Assembly: GCF_033100115.1 (NCBI RefSeq)
Contig: NZ_CP136910.1
Coordinates: 4,777,001 to 4,841,000, forward strand
Length of the DNA stretch: 64,000 nucleotides
Source of the DNA: Anaerocolumna sp. AGMB13020
Lineage (GTDB): Bacteria; Bacillota; Clostridia; Lachnospirales; Lachnospiraceae
Direction: 5' to 3'
Positions 25,783 through 34,342 of this stretch are shown piece by piece. Below the pieces are notes generated by a model. That model ran no database searches and was not told the DNA's origin. It saw nothing but the letters and a program-made list of their open reading frames with translations. The position numbers and the translations under genes are program-made. The first letter of the stretch is position 1, and every line of letters begins with the position of its first letter.

Positions 25783-26178
25783 ATGGATAAATATAGAATA
25801 CTTGTTAAAGGTATTGTTCAATATGAAAATAAGTATCTGTTGACAGAAAAATGGTATGACGATCGTATAATGGATCCTTATCAGTGGGAATTTCTGGATG
25901 GTGAGCTGGAATTCGGAGAAAGTCCTGAGAAAGGTGTCCTTCGTATCGTTTATGAAAATACCGGAGTGAATGCCCATATCAACCGCATTCTCTATACCTG
26001 GTCCTTTATGCTGGGAGATGTATGCAATATAGGAATATGTTTTCATTTATTAAGCACCAGTGAAGAAGTGGTACTGTCGGAGGAACTTCATGATTATCAA
26101 TGGGTTTCCAAAGAAGATATTGAGACCTATGTGAAGAACAAGGCTGTATTAGAGGATGTTGCCAAAGCAGAACTGTAA
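25783..26178 (+). CDS. Nudix-fold protein with degenerate Nudix box
   Basis: A 131-residue protein with AGGAGG before its ATG. The fold is that of a Nudix hydrolase, with a recognisable box from G40 to V62. G40, E46, R54, E58 and G61 are in place, but two of the conserved glutamates of the REUXEE core are replaced (I55 and N59). These glutamates bind the catalytic metal, so hydrolysis may be lost or altered. It is the first gene of an operon with pyrC and pyrF (11 bases to pyrC), which suggests a role in nucleotide metabolism, either as a housecleaning enzyme or as a nucleotide-binding regulator. Confidence 0.8.
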   Translation: MDKYRILVKGIVQYENKYLLTEKWYDDRIMDPYQWEFLDGELEFGESPEKGVLRIVYENTGVNAHINRILYTWSFMLGDVCNIGICFHLLSTSEEVVLSEELHDYQWVSKEDIETYVKNKAVLEDVAKAEL

Positions 26179-26189
26179 AGGAGAACAGA

Positions 26190-27464
26190 GTGTCATTACT
26201 AATTAAGAAAGGCCATGTACTTGACCCTTCCACCAACACCGATGGAATACGAGATATTCTGGTGGAAGACGGAATTATTAAAGAAATCAGTGAACAAATC
26301 AATGTTCAGGCGGATAAAGTTATCATGGCGGAAGGTTTGTTTGTAATGCCAGGTTTTATCGATCTGCATGTTCATTTAAGGGAACCGGGCTTTGAATACA
26401 AGGAAACCATAAGAACAGGAGCAATGTCTGCAGCGAGAGGTGGATTTACTACTATCTGCCCCATGCCCAATACAAAACCTGCCATTGACACCAGGGATAT
26501 GGTGGAGTGGGTTAATCAAAAAGCCAAAGAGGAAGCAATAGTTCATATACTTCCTATTGGTGCCGTAACCCTTGGTCAGGCAGGAGATCAACTGGCAGAT
26601 ATAAAAGGGATGAAAGAAGCCGGTGCGGCAGCTATCAGTGAAGACGGTAAATCTGTTATGAACATAACAGTATACAAGCAGGGAATGCTGGCTGCAAAAG
26701 AGGCTGGAATACCAGTATTTGCACATTGTGAAGAGAAGGACCTGGCAGGCAGAGGGGTTATAAACGCCGGAAGTAAAGCCAGGGAGCTTGAGCTTCCCGG
26801 TATCACCAATGGAGTCGAAGACATTATTGCCATAAGGGACATTCTGTTGGCAAAAGAAACAGGAGCCAGGCTGCACTTATGTCATTGTTCCACCAGGGAC
26901 AGTGTAGCTTTTCTGAAATGGGCGAAAGAAGAAGGCCTTCCGGTTACCGGAGAAGTGTGTCCTCATCATTTTACCCTTGCGGATGAAGATATTCCGGGTA
27001 ATGACAGTAATTATAAAATGAATCCTCCTTTAAGAAGCAGAGAAGATGTCGCTGCTTTGAAGGATGCTCTTAAACAGGGAATTCTGGATGTTATTGCGAC
27101 AGATCATGCACCACATAGCAAAGAGGAGAAAGAAAAGTCTTTCCTGGATTCGCCTTTTGGAATTGTGGGGCTTGATACAGCATTTGCACTCTCCTATACA
27201 GAATTGGTAGAGAGTGGTATCCTCACACCTTTGGAACTGGTTCGTAAACTTACAGTTAACCCGGCTAGTGTCTTGGGAATGGAGAAAGGAAGCTTAAGTA
27301 CCGGAAAGGCTGCAGACCTTGTAATAGCGGATACCAGCAGCTGGTATGCAATTGATAAAGAAGAGTTTCTGTCACTGGGCAAGAATACCCCCTTTCAGGG
27401 AAGAAAAGTGAAGGGCAGAATTAAATATACACTGGTAGACGGTAAGATAGTTTACCAAGATTAA
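26190..27464 (+). CDS. pyrC: Dihydroorotase
   Basis: A 424-residue cytoplasmic amidohydrolase that cyclises carbamoyl-aspartate to dihydroorotate, step three of pyrimidine synthesis. The start is a GTG with AAAGGAG upstream. The zinc-binding His pair is in DLHVHLREPG, with further ligands in HCEEKDL, CHCSTRDS and VCPHHFTL, and the catalytic Asp is in IATDHAPHS. Substrate-binding MPNTKP is present. Length and motif order fit the class I (type B) dihydroorotases of Firmicutes. It is the second gene of a nudix-pyrC-pyrF unit. The remaining steps pyrK-pyrD-pyrE are 8 kb further on and pyrB and the carbamoyl phosphate synthase genes are not in the window. Confidence 0.97.
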   Translation: MSLLIKKGHVLDPSTNTDGIRDILVEDGIIKEISEQINVQADKVIMAEGLFVMPGFIDLHVHLREPGFEYKETIRTGAMSAARGGFTTICPMPNTKPAIDTRDMVEWVNQKAKEEAIVHILPIGAVTLGQAGDQLADIKGMKEAGAAAISEDGKSVMNITVYKQGMLAAKEAGIPVFAHCEEKDLAGRGVINAGSKARELELPGITNGVEDIIAIRDILLAKETGARLHLCHCSTRDSVAFLKWAKEEGLPVTGEVCPHHFTLADEDIPGNDSNYKMNPPLRSREDVAALKDALKQGILDVIATDHAPHSKEEKEKSFLDSPFGIVGLDTAFALSYTELVESGILTPLELVRKLTVNPASVLGMEKGSLSTGKAADLVIADTSSWYAIDKEEFLSLGKNTPFQGRKVKGRIKYTLVDGKIVYQD

Positions 27465-27485
27465 ATAAACATTGCGGAGGCAGAT

Positions 27486-28424
27486 ATGATAAACCAGCTA
27501 ATAGAGAAGATTCAGAAAACCCAGGCCCCTATTGTTGTAGGATTAGACCCCATGCTGGATTATATCCCGGAACAGGTTAAGAGCCAGGCCTACAAAGAAA
27601 AAGGTGAGACGCTGGAAGGAGCAGCAGAAGCTATCTGGCAGTTTAACAAAGGAATAGTGGATGCAACATATGATTTGATTCCTGCAGTAAAACCTCAGAT
27701 TGCCATGTATGAGCAATTTGGTATTGAAGGTATGATAGCTTATAAGAAAACCATTGATTACTGCAAGGAAAAAGGACTGGTAGTTATCGGTGATATCAAA
27801 CGAGGCGATATTGGTTCCACCTCTGCTGCCTATGCTGTGGGACATCTTGGAAAGGTAAAGGTAGGGAATAATACTTACAGTGGCTTCAATGAGGATTTTG
27901 CTACGGTAAATCCTTATCTTGGCTCAGATGGAGTCGACCCCTTTATTGAGGTGTGCAAGGAAGAAAATAAAGGTCTGTTTATATTGGTTAAGACCTCAAA
28001 TCCCTCTAGCGGAGAATTCCAGGACAAGCAGGTTGATGGAAGACCTCTATATGAACTGGTAGGTGAAAAAGTAGATCAGTGGGGAAGTACGCATATGGGA
28101 AACAACTACAGTTATATAGGTGCCGTAGTTGGGGCTACTTATCCGGAAATGGGGAAAATACTCCGAAAGCTTATGCCAAAGACCTATATTTTGGTTCCAG
28201 GTTATGGAGCCCAGGGTGGTAAAGCGGAGGATCTGATTCACTACTTTAATGCAGATGGACTTGGAGCTATCGTAAATTCCTCAAGAGGAATTATTGCTGC
28301 TTATAAGCAGAAGGGGTATGAGAAATTCGGTGCTGAGAACTTTGCAGATGCTTCCAGACAAGCGGTAATCGATATGAAAGAAGATATTAATGCCGCATTG
28401 ATAAAAGGTGGAGTTATAAAATAA
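27486..28424 (+). CDS. pyrF: Orotidine 5'-phosphate decarboxylase
   Basis: A 312-residue TIM-barrel enzyme that decarboxylates OMP to UMP, the last step of the pathway. GGAGG precedes the ATG. The active-site Asp-Lys cluster is visible in VIGDIKRGDIGSTSAAY and the phosphate loop in VPGYGAQGG. It is the long (type 2) form common in clostridia and mycobacteria, rather than the ~235-residue bacillar form. It is 21 bases after pyrC and is followed by an exceptionally strong hairpin. Confidence 0.97.
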   Translation: MINQLIEKIQKTQAPIVVGLDPMLDYIPEQVKSQAYKEKGETLEGAAEAIWQFNKGIVDATYDLIPAVKPQIAMYEQFGIEGMIAYKKTIDYCKEKGLVVIGDIKRGDIGSTSAAYAVGHLGKVKVGNNTYSGFNEDFATVNPYLGSDGVDPFIEVCKEENKGLFILVKTSNPSSGEFQDKQVDGRPLYELVGEKVDQWGSTHMGNNYSYIGAVVGATYPEMGKILRKLMPKTYILVPGYGAQGGKAEDLIHYFNADGLGAIVNSSRGIIAAYKQKGYEKFGAENFADASRQAVIDMKEDINAALIKGGVIK

Positions 28425-28454
28425 GAAAAGTTGATAACTGTAAGAAGACAGAAT

Positions 28455-28527
28455 AATTAAAGCAGAAGCTTCCATATACTCGTCAGTCATGGGATGACAG
28501 GAGTAATTGGAAGCTTCTGCTTTAATT
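28455..28527. terminator. Bidirectional terminator, 20-bp perfect stem
   Basis: The 20 bases at 28455-28474 are the exact reverse complement of those at 28508-28527 (core AAGCAGAAGCTTCC), with A/T ends on both sides. It separates the convergent pyrF and malY transcripts. The loop holds a small GTCA/TGAC hairpin of its own. Confidence 0.9.
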
Positions 28528-28544
28528 TCTATCTTTATTATATA

Positions 28545-29720
28545 TTATAAGGAATTAATAGCATCCCTAAGCTGGTTTAACGCTTTTAAAAGTGTTGATT
28601 TCGGGCAGGCCAGATTAAAACGTTGAAAGCCTTTTCCCTCAGGACCGAACATGGTACCTCCATCCAGCCAAAGTCCGGCTTTCTCGGTTATAAAGTCCTC
28701 TAAGTCGGCTTCCTCCATACCAAGTTCGTTAAAATCTACCCAGAACAGGTAGGTACCTTCTGTATCAATCACCTTCAGAACAGGAATTTCCTTTTCAATA
28801 AATTCTCTGGCTGTAAGGATATTATCGTAAATATACGCTTTAAGCTCCTCTAACCATTCTTCCCCATACTGGTAAGCAGCTTTGCAGGCAATAAGCCCCA
28901 TGGTGTTTAACTGGCTGTAGCCGGACTTATTGATTTCTGCTTTGAATTTTTTCTTAAGAGAAGGATTGGGTATAAATACGTTGGAAACCTGTAAACCTGC
29001 CAGGTTAAAGGTCTTGCTGGGTGCAGTGCAGGTGACTGAAATATTAGCATATTCCTCTTTGACAGAGGCAAATGCAGTATGACAGTGTCCAGGATGAATA
29101 AAATCCGCATGAATCTCATCGGAAACTACTAAAACACCATGTTTAACACAGATATCGCCCAAGAGGGTAAGCTCCTTTTCTGTCAGCACTCTGCCCACTG
29201 GGTTGTGAGGATTGCATAATATAAACAATTTAACCTGATTGTCAATGATCTTACCTTCGAAATCTTCATAGTCAATACTATAAGTGCCATTCTCATAGAT
29301 AAGAGGATTATTTATGAGCTTTCGATTATTGCTTAAGATAGCCTCAGAGAAAGGATAATAAACCGGTCTCTGTATCAGAATAGAATCACCTTCTTTGGTG
29401 AGTGAGCGTACTGCCATCGCTATGGCAAATACGACACCGGGAGTTTTCACAAGCCATTTTCTCTCAATGCTCCAGTTATAATGGGAAGCAAACCAGCTTT
29501 TCAGAACCTGAAAGTAATCCTCCTTAACATCAGAATATCCAAAGATTCCATGTCTTGCAGCATCTATCAGGGCTTCGGTTACCTCGGGGGGAGTGGAAAA
29601 ATCCATATCCGCAACCCACATAGGCAGCAGATTCTCTCTTTTTCCACGCTCTTTTGCAAAATCATATTTTAAAGAATTCGTATTCCTGCGGTCAATTAAT
29701 TGGTCAAAATCGTATGGCAT
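28545..29720 (-). CDS. MalY/PatB family PLP-dependent C-S lyase
   Basis: A 391-residue fold-type I aminotransferase-like enzyme, with GAGGAG before the ATG. The N-terminal MPYDFDQLIDRRNTNSLKYD and LPMWVADMDF are the classical MalY/PatB signature. The pyridoxal lysine is in CTAPSKTFNLAGLQ, and NPHNPVGRV is conserved. Members cleave cystathionine to homocysteine (cystathionine beta-lyase) or act as cysteine desulfhydrases. It is transcribed behind the trans-sulfuration gene at 29815, 94 bases apart, under the same methionine T-box, so cystathionine beta-lyase in methionine synthesis is the likely role. Confidence 0.92.
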   Translation of the reverse strand: MPYDFDQLIDRRNTNSLKYDFAKERGKRENLLPMWVADMDFSTPPEVTEALIDAARHGIFGYSDVKEDYFQVLKSWFASHYNWSIERKWLVKTPGVVFAIAMAVRSLTKEGDSILIQRPVYYPFSEAILSNNRKLINNPLIYENGTYSIDYEDFEGKIIDNQVKLFILCNPHNPVGRVLTEKELTLLGDICVKHGVLVVSDEIHADFIHPGHCHTAFASVKEEYANISVTCTAPSKTFNLAGLQVSNVFIPNPSLKKKFKAEINKSGYSQLNTMGLIACKAAYQYGEEWLEELKAYIYDNILTAREFIEKEIPVLKVIDTEGTYLFWVDFNELGMEEADLEDFITEKAGLWLDGGTMFGPEGKGFQRFNLACPKSTLLKALNQLRDAINSL

Positions 29721-29814
29721 AAGCTATTTTCTCCTCATGGTATAATGGTAAAAATGCATTCTTGTGAACGGTCTAAGAATTATTAAAATGGAATCAATAG
29801 TATCGCTCTTCAAT

Positions 29815-30951
29815 TCATACAGCGAAAGCATTATTTAAATCCTGTATCAGATCCTGAACATTCTCCAGCCCTACGGACATACGAAGCAAGCAGCCGTTAA
29901 TACCTCTTGCTATACGTTCCTCCATGGGAACATCTGCATGGGTCTGGATCATAGGGTAGGTTATCAGGGTTTCAGTACCGCCAAGACTCTCGGCAAAAAG
30001 TATTACGGATACCCGTTCAAGAATCTGTTTTGCCGTAGCTTCTGAGTCCACCTCAAAGCTGATCATAGAGCCGAAACCGGTGGTTTGCCTGATTGAGGTT
30101 TCATAGCCGGGATGATCTTTCAGGCCAATGTAAAATACCTTTTTGACTTTAGCATGACCTTCAAGGAATTGTGCTAACTCAAGGGCATTTTGAGATTGGC
30201 GGTCCATTCTCACGGCAAGAGTTTTGATTCCTCTAATCATCAACCAGCTGTCAAAAGGAGAGAGACAGGCACCGGTTGTCTTATAGATAAAACGAAGCTG
30301 TTCAGATAAGTCAGCCCGGTTTGTGACCAAAAAGCCGGAAAGGGTATCATTGTGTCCGCTTAAATACTTTGTACCGCTGTGAATTACAATATCTGCACCC
30401 AGTGTTAAAGGACGCTGGTAATAAGGCGTCAGGAAAGTATTGTCTACAATCAATAGCAGATTGTTTTCTTTGGCAATTTTAGAAACAGCCTGGATATCCG
30501 TTACCTGCATCATGGGATTAGTAGGTGTTTCAAGGTAAATAGCTTTGGTTTCCTTCCGAATGAGAGAACGTAGCTTTGTAAGATCAGAGGTATCCAGGTA
30601 ATCAAAGGTCAGCCCATTTTTCTTGTTGATATGTTCAAACAGACGTATGGTTCCACCGTATAGATCTTCTGATGCAATAATGTGGTCACCAATGGAGAAG
30701 AGTTCCATCAAGGCAGTCTCAGCAGCCATACCGGTACTAAAGGCAATGGCATCAATCCCGTCTTCCAGATTGGCAATGATTTTCTCCAGGTGTTCTCTGG
30801 TAGGATTCTGAAGTCGGGAATAATCATAACCCGTACTCTGTCCGACTCCTGGATGAGCAAAGGTAGCTGCTTGATAGATGGGGATGGTTACCGCACCGGT
30901 AACTTGTGTTTTGTCAATTGCTCCATGTATGCAGCGGGTAGTAAAATCCAT
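29815..30951 (-). CDS. metB: Trans-sulfuration PLP enzyme, cystathionine gamma-synthase type
   Basis: A 378-residue Cys/Met-metabolism PLP enzyme, with AGGAGG before its ATG. The pyridoxal lysine lies in HSGTKYLSGHND, with the phosphate-binding and Tyr motifs (YSRLQNPTR, STGMAAETALM) in place. The family contains cystathionine gamma-synthase, gamma-lyase and O-acylhomoserine sulfhydrylases, which are hard to separate by sequence. The methionine-specific T-box upstream and the MalY-type lyase downstream argue for cystathionine gamma-synthase (MetB) in the pathway cysteine to cystathionine to homocysteine. Confidence 0.88.
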   Translation of the reverse strand: MDFTTRCIHGAIDKTQVTGAVTIPIYQAATFAHPGVGQSTGYDYSRLQNPTREHLEKIIANLEDGIDAIAFSTGMAAETALMELFSIGDHIIASEDLYGGTIRLFEHINKKNGLTFDYLDTSDLTKLRSLIRKETKAIYLETPTNPMMQVTDIQAVSKIAKENNLLLIVDNTFLTPYYQRPLTLGADIVIHSGTKYLSGHNDTLSGFLVTNRADLSEQLRFIYKTTGACLSPFDSWLMIRGIKTLAVRMDRQSQNALELAQFLEGHAKVKKVFYIGLKDHPGYETSIRQTTGFGSMISFEVDSEATAKQILERVSVILFAESLGGTETLITYPMIQTHADVPMEERIARGINGCLLRMSVGLENVQDLIQDLNNAFAV

Positions 30952-31082
30952 TTTGTGACCTCCTGAGTATTTATTCTGATGCGGCTGATAGAAAGGCTGG
31001 CAGTTGGAATTTTGGTTTTAAGCCTGCCAAGGGGGGGGTCTATAAGCAGCTATAAAATTATTTCATATTTAAATCTGTGTAT

Positions 31083-31340
31083 AAAAAAAACCCGCCTTCC
31101 AATAAGAAGACGAGCATAGCCCGTGATACCACTTCAATTCATCTATGCCTCACAGCAAAAGAACTTATTAAGTACGACATCTGCCATCGAGGGAGATATT
31201 TATACTTCTTTGCTGTAACAGGCAAACCTGTCGCGGCCTAAGCGTTATAACGGTTCGGCGCGCCGCTCCTGAGCCATATTCTGCAAATCCAACCTGCTTT
31301 TTTACACCAGCCAAAAGCTCTCTGTTAGGTATTGTTTTAC
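31083..31340 (-). ncRNA. T-box leader, methionine specifier
   Basis: The reverse strand contains a full T-box architecture. Stem I begins with AGAGAGCTT...GGCTGGTG, and the specifier loop reads GAAT-ATG-GCT with the AUG (Met) codon at 31275-31277. The T-box sequence AAGTGGTATCACGG is at 31121-31134. The terminator stem CGTCTTC/GAAGGCG with eight Ts is at 31083-31112. Uncharged tRNA-Met is expected to stabilise the antiterminator and allow transcription of metB and malY. The specifier is assigned by its position in the stem I motif. Confidence 0.88.
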
Positions 31341-31381
31341 ATACTCTCTCATTCCTAGCGTTTTGCTATGAAATTGATTTG

Positions 31382-31410
31382 AGTATAGCAGACAACAAAG
31401 TATTTGTCAA
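31382..31410 (-). promoter_or_regulatory. Consensus sigma-A promoter of the metB-malY operon
   Basis: On the reverse strand TTGACA (31410-31405), a 17-base spacer and TATACT (31387-31382), about 40 bases upstream of T-box stem I. Confidence 0.85.
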
Positions 31411-31448
31411 TGTGAAAATCTCTTAGCAGAATAAAATAAATTTTAATA

Positions 31449-31507
31449 AATAACCCAACCTGCTCTTGAGCCTGCTGTTAGTAGGCTTAAGCACAGATTG
31501 GGTTATT
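31449..31507. terminator. Terminator after the aminopeptidase P gene
   Basis: AATAACCCAA and TTGGGTTATT form a 10-bp stem, with an inner AGCCT/AGGCT helix. It lies 17 bases beyond the stop of the reverse-strand gene ending at 31524. Confidence 0.7.
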
Positions 31508-31523
31508 TTAATGTCTATGTGTT

Positions 31524-33314
31524 TTAGATTTCTCTGGTTGCTTCTTTTAACCAGAGATTCTCCTCGTCAGTCAGATAAGGAGACAGTTTTTCATAAACTT
31601 CTTTGTGATAGCGATTCAGACTGTCTATTTCTTTGCTGGTCATATAAACAGTATCCACAGCCTCCAGATCAATAGGGGCAAAGGTAAGATGCTCGAAATA
31701 CATGAACTGACCATATTCGTTTTTAACGCCTTTATGGCAGATCAATTCGTTTTCTGTACGGATACCATGGCTTCCTTCAATATAAACACCGGGTTCATCT
31801 GTAGTAACCATACCTTCTTCCAGAACACAGCCGTCATCTCTTTCAGGTACCTTTTTCCAACGGAAACCGTTAGGAGCTTCATGGACATTCAGGAGATATC
31901 CCACACCATGACCGGTACCGCATTTATAATCCAGATCCATGTCCCAGATGGGGCCTCTTGCAAGAATATCTAAGTTCAGACCGATACAGCCATGAAGAAA
32001 TCTGGCATCAGAAAGGTTAAGCATACTTCTTAGAACAGCTGTAAAATGCTTTTTGATCTCATGGCTGATTTCTCCAAGAACAATGGTTCTGGTTATATCG
32101 GTGGTACCCTCATAATATTGACCACCGGAGTCAACTAAGAGAATTCCTTCCGGTTTTAATACCGCATGACTTTCTTCTGTAGCTTTATAGTGCATCATGG
32201 CAGCATTTGCGTTGTAAGCGCTGATGGTGTCAAAGCTTAAATCAATGCAGCCATCCTGCTCACGTCTTTTAGCTTCCAGGAAATCACTGGCGCTGACTTC
32301 GGTGATTTCTGTCTTGCCAATGTTCTGTTTTAACCAATAGATAAACTTGGTTACGGCAACACCGTCTTTAATATGAGCCTTACGCAAATTCTCAAGCTCG
32401 ACGGGATTCTTAATCGCTTTAAACAATACCGTAGGATTTGGGGCATCAATAATAGCAGCATCAGTGCCGAGGTTTTTATAAATTGCGTAATTGACTTTTG
32501 CTGTATCCAATAAGATCTTTTCAGTTTTAGGCAAGGTTTTAACGAATTCATAAATTTCAAAATAATCCTTTATCTCTACGCCGGCGTTTTCAAGTTCCTT
32601 TTTGATTTCTGCTGAAAGTTTACGTTCATCCAGAAAAAGATAAGCTTTCTCACTGTCAATGACTGCATAGGAGAGTACTACGGGATTATAAGCGATATCA
32701 CCGCCCCGGATATTGAACAGCCAGGCGATATCATCCAGTGAGGTTATGATGTGATACTTAGCCTGCTTTTTCTGCATTTCAATTCTTACCGCTTCCAGTT
32801 TTAAAACAGTGGATTTACCGGAGTATTTTTCCTCTAACAGAAAAGCAGGGGTTGTAGGCAGGGATGGGCGGTCAGTCCAAATCTCATCTACCAGATCTTT
32901 TTCATAGGAAATTGAAATTTTCCTGGAAGATAACTTTTCACTTAAACGAAGACCAAGTCGGGCATTAACGACTCTGCCGTCAAAACCTAAAACATCTCCT
33001 TCTTTTAAGGAATCAACGAGGAACTCTTCCAGCGTTGGAACGCCTTCTTCGCCCATTTTATAAAGAGTTATACCGGAGTCAGCCAGTTCTCTTGCAGCCT
33101 GGATGAAATATCTTCCGTCGGTCCAAAGACCTGCGGTTTCCAGAGTAACCACTACACTTCCTGCTGAGCCGGTAAAACCGGATAAATATTTTCTTGACTT
33201 AAAGTAATCTCCTACATACTCTGATTCATGAAAATCAGAAGTGGGAAGCAGATAAGCCTGAATGCCGTTCTTTGCCATTAGGGCTCTTAAATGCTGTAAT
33301 CTTTCTTTTACCAT
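31524..33314 (-). CDS. Xaa-Pro aminopeptidase (M24B, long form)
   Basis: A 596-residue cytoplasmic metallopeptidase preceded by AGGAGG. It has the three-domain layout of the long aminopeptidase P: two creatinase-like N-terminal domains (to ~310) and a pita-bread catalytic domain. Metal ligands are visible as the two Asp in VDSGGQYYEGTTDITRT, the His in GTGHGVGYLLNVHEAP, and the two Glu in EPGVYIEGSHGIRTEN. It removes an N-terminal residue before proline. It is 17 bases after the PPIase gene on the same strand, so both are co-transcribed in a proline-peptide processing unit. Confidence 0.95.
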   Translation of the reverse strand: MVKERLQHLRALMAKNGIQAYLLPTSDFHESEYVGDYFKSRKYLSGFTGSAGSVVVTLETAGLWTDGRYFIQAARELADSGITLYKMGEEGVPTLEEFLVDSLKEGDVLGFDGRVVNARLGLRLSEKLSSRKISISYEKDLVDEIWTDRPSLPTTPAFLLEEKYSGKSTVLKLEAVRIEMQKKQAKYHIITSLDDIAWLFNIRGGDIAYNPVVLSYAVIDSEKAYLFLDERKLSAEIKKELENAGVEIKDYFEIYEFVKTLPKTEKILLDTAKVNYAIYKNLGTDAAIIDAPNPTVLFKAIKNPVELENLRKAHIKDGVAVTKFIYWLKQNIGKTEITEVSASDFLEAKRREQDGCIDLSFDTISAYNANAAMMHYKATEESHAVLKPEGILLVDSGGQYYEGTTDITRTIVLGEISHEIKKHFTAVLRSMLNLSDARFLHGCIGLNLDILARGPIWDMDLDYKCGTGHGVGYLLNVHEAPNGFRWKKVPERDDGCVLEEGMVTTDEPGVYIEGSHGIRTENELICHKGVKNEYGQFMYFEHLTFAPIDLEAVDTVYMTSKEIDSLNRYHKEVYEKLSPYLTDEENLWLKEATREI

Positions 33315-33331
33315 AGAATAGCCTCCTGTTA

Positions 33332-33856
33332 TTACATTTTTTCAGGTTCGCCGTATTCTTCTCCGAATAATTCAACGGTTACTTTTTTCATAACCTGAGG
33401 AGTTAAGGGTCTGTCGGAATAGTCGGTTCTTTCATCAGCAATTGCATTTACAACCTCAAGTCCTTCTGTTACCTTACCGAAAGCCGCGTAGGAGCCGTCC
33501 AGATGAGGGCTGTCCTTATGCATGATGAAGAACTGGGAACCTGCTGAGTTAGGCATCTGGGATCTTGCCATGGAAATAACACCTGCAGAATGCTTTAAAT
33601 TATTTTCAAATTGGTTGTATGAAAATTCTCCTTTAATAGAATATCCGGGACCACCCATGCCGGTTCCTTCCGGATCGCCGCCCTGAATCATAAAACCACG
33701 GATAACTCTGTGGAAGATCAGCCCGTCATAATAGTTTTTCTGAACTAAAGATATAAAGTTCTTAACTGTATTTGGAGCGATATCAGGATATAACTCCAGT
33801 TTGATAAGACCGCCATTTTCCATTTCAATTGTTACGATAGGATTTTTTTCTGCCAT
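33332..33856 (-). CDS. Cyclophilin-type peptidyl-prolyl isomerase
   Basis: A 174-residue cytoplasmic cyclophilin without signal peptide. The fold is complete: YYDGLIFHRVIRGFMIQGGD contains the catalytic Arg and Phe, followed by NSAGSQFFIM and the substrate-groove motif LDGSYAAFGKV. It accelerates cis-trans isomerisation of proline peptide bonds during folding. It forms an operon with the aminopeptidase P gene 17 bases downstream. AAAGGG precedes the ATG. Confidence 0.95.
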   Translation of the reverse strand: MAEKNPIVTIEMENGGLIKLELYPDIAPNTVKNFISLVQKNYYDGLIFHRVIRGFMIQGGDPEGTGMGGPGYSIKGEFSYNQFENNLKHSAGVISMARSQMPNSAGSQFFIMHKDSPHLDGSYAAFGKVTEGLEVVNAIADERTDYSDRPLTPQVMKKVTVELFGEEYGEPEKM

Positions 33857-33896
33857 TTTATATACCCTTTCTGTAATCTGATATTTACAAAAAATA

Positions 33897-33926
33897 ATTA
33901 TATCATAGTTTAAATGGGGTGTCTAA
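33897..33926 (-). promoter_or_regulatory. Promoter of the PPIase-aminopeptidase operon
   Basis: On the reverse strand TTAGAC (33926-33921), an 18-base spacer and TATAAT (33902-33897), about 40 bases before the PPIase start. Confidence 0.55.
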
Positions 33927-34062
33927 TGAAAATAAACCATCCTCTATCCAGTATAAGGATCCGGATTAACTTTATGGTGACCGGATAACTGTTTGGTAAT
34001 TCAAATTAATCGTAAAACTATAAAAAAAGATTAGAGGAAGCACAAGTAATTAATTATAATGG

Positions 34063-34101
34063 TTGACAAATTCTATAAACAATAATAATATATGTTTATA
34101 G
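34063..34101 (+). promoter_or_regulatory. Promoter with overlapping palindromic operator
   Basis: TTGACA (34063-34068), a 17-base spacer and TAATAT (34086-34091) form a strong promoter. Perfect 9-bp arms CTATAAACA (34073-34081) and TGTTTATAG (34093-34101) straddle the -10 element, an ideal repressor site. The 5' leader to the next gene is about 240 bases and shows no gene. Confidence 0.6.
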
Positions 34102-34342
34102 TAATGGCAAATGGTAAAACAAGATAAGGCCAAAAGAAAAAGGTGGACTCATCCGAAGCAAAGGAAGTTAACAAGATACATCCTCAATCTGTCACAGATA
34201 TTGTGTGAAGTGTAAGAAGGAATAATACAAGATTTGTGTGCTACAGGTACTTGTGGTAGGCACAGATCATCGGATAGGAAAACGAGTGGGTATTTTAGGA
34301 AAAGTTACAATTTGAAGATGTTTCGTGAGAAAGGATTTGATT

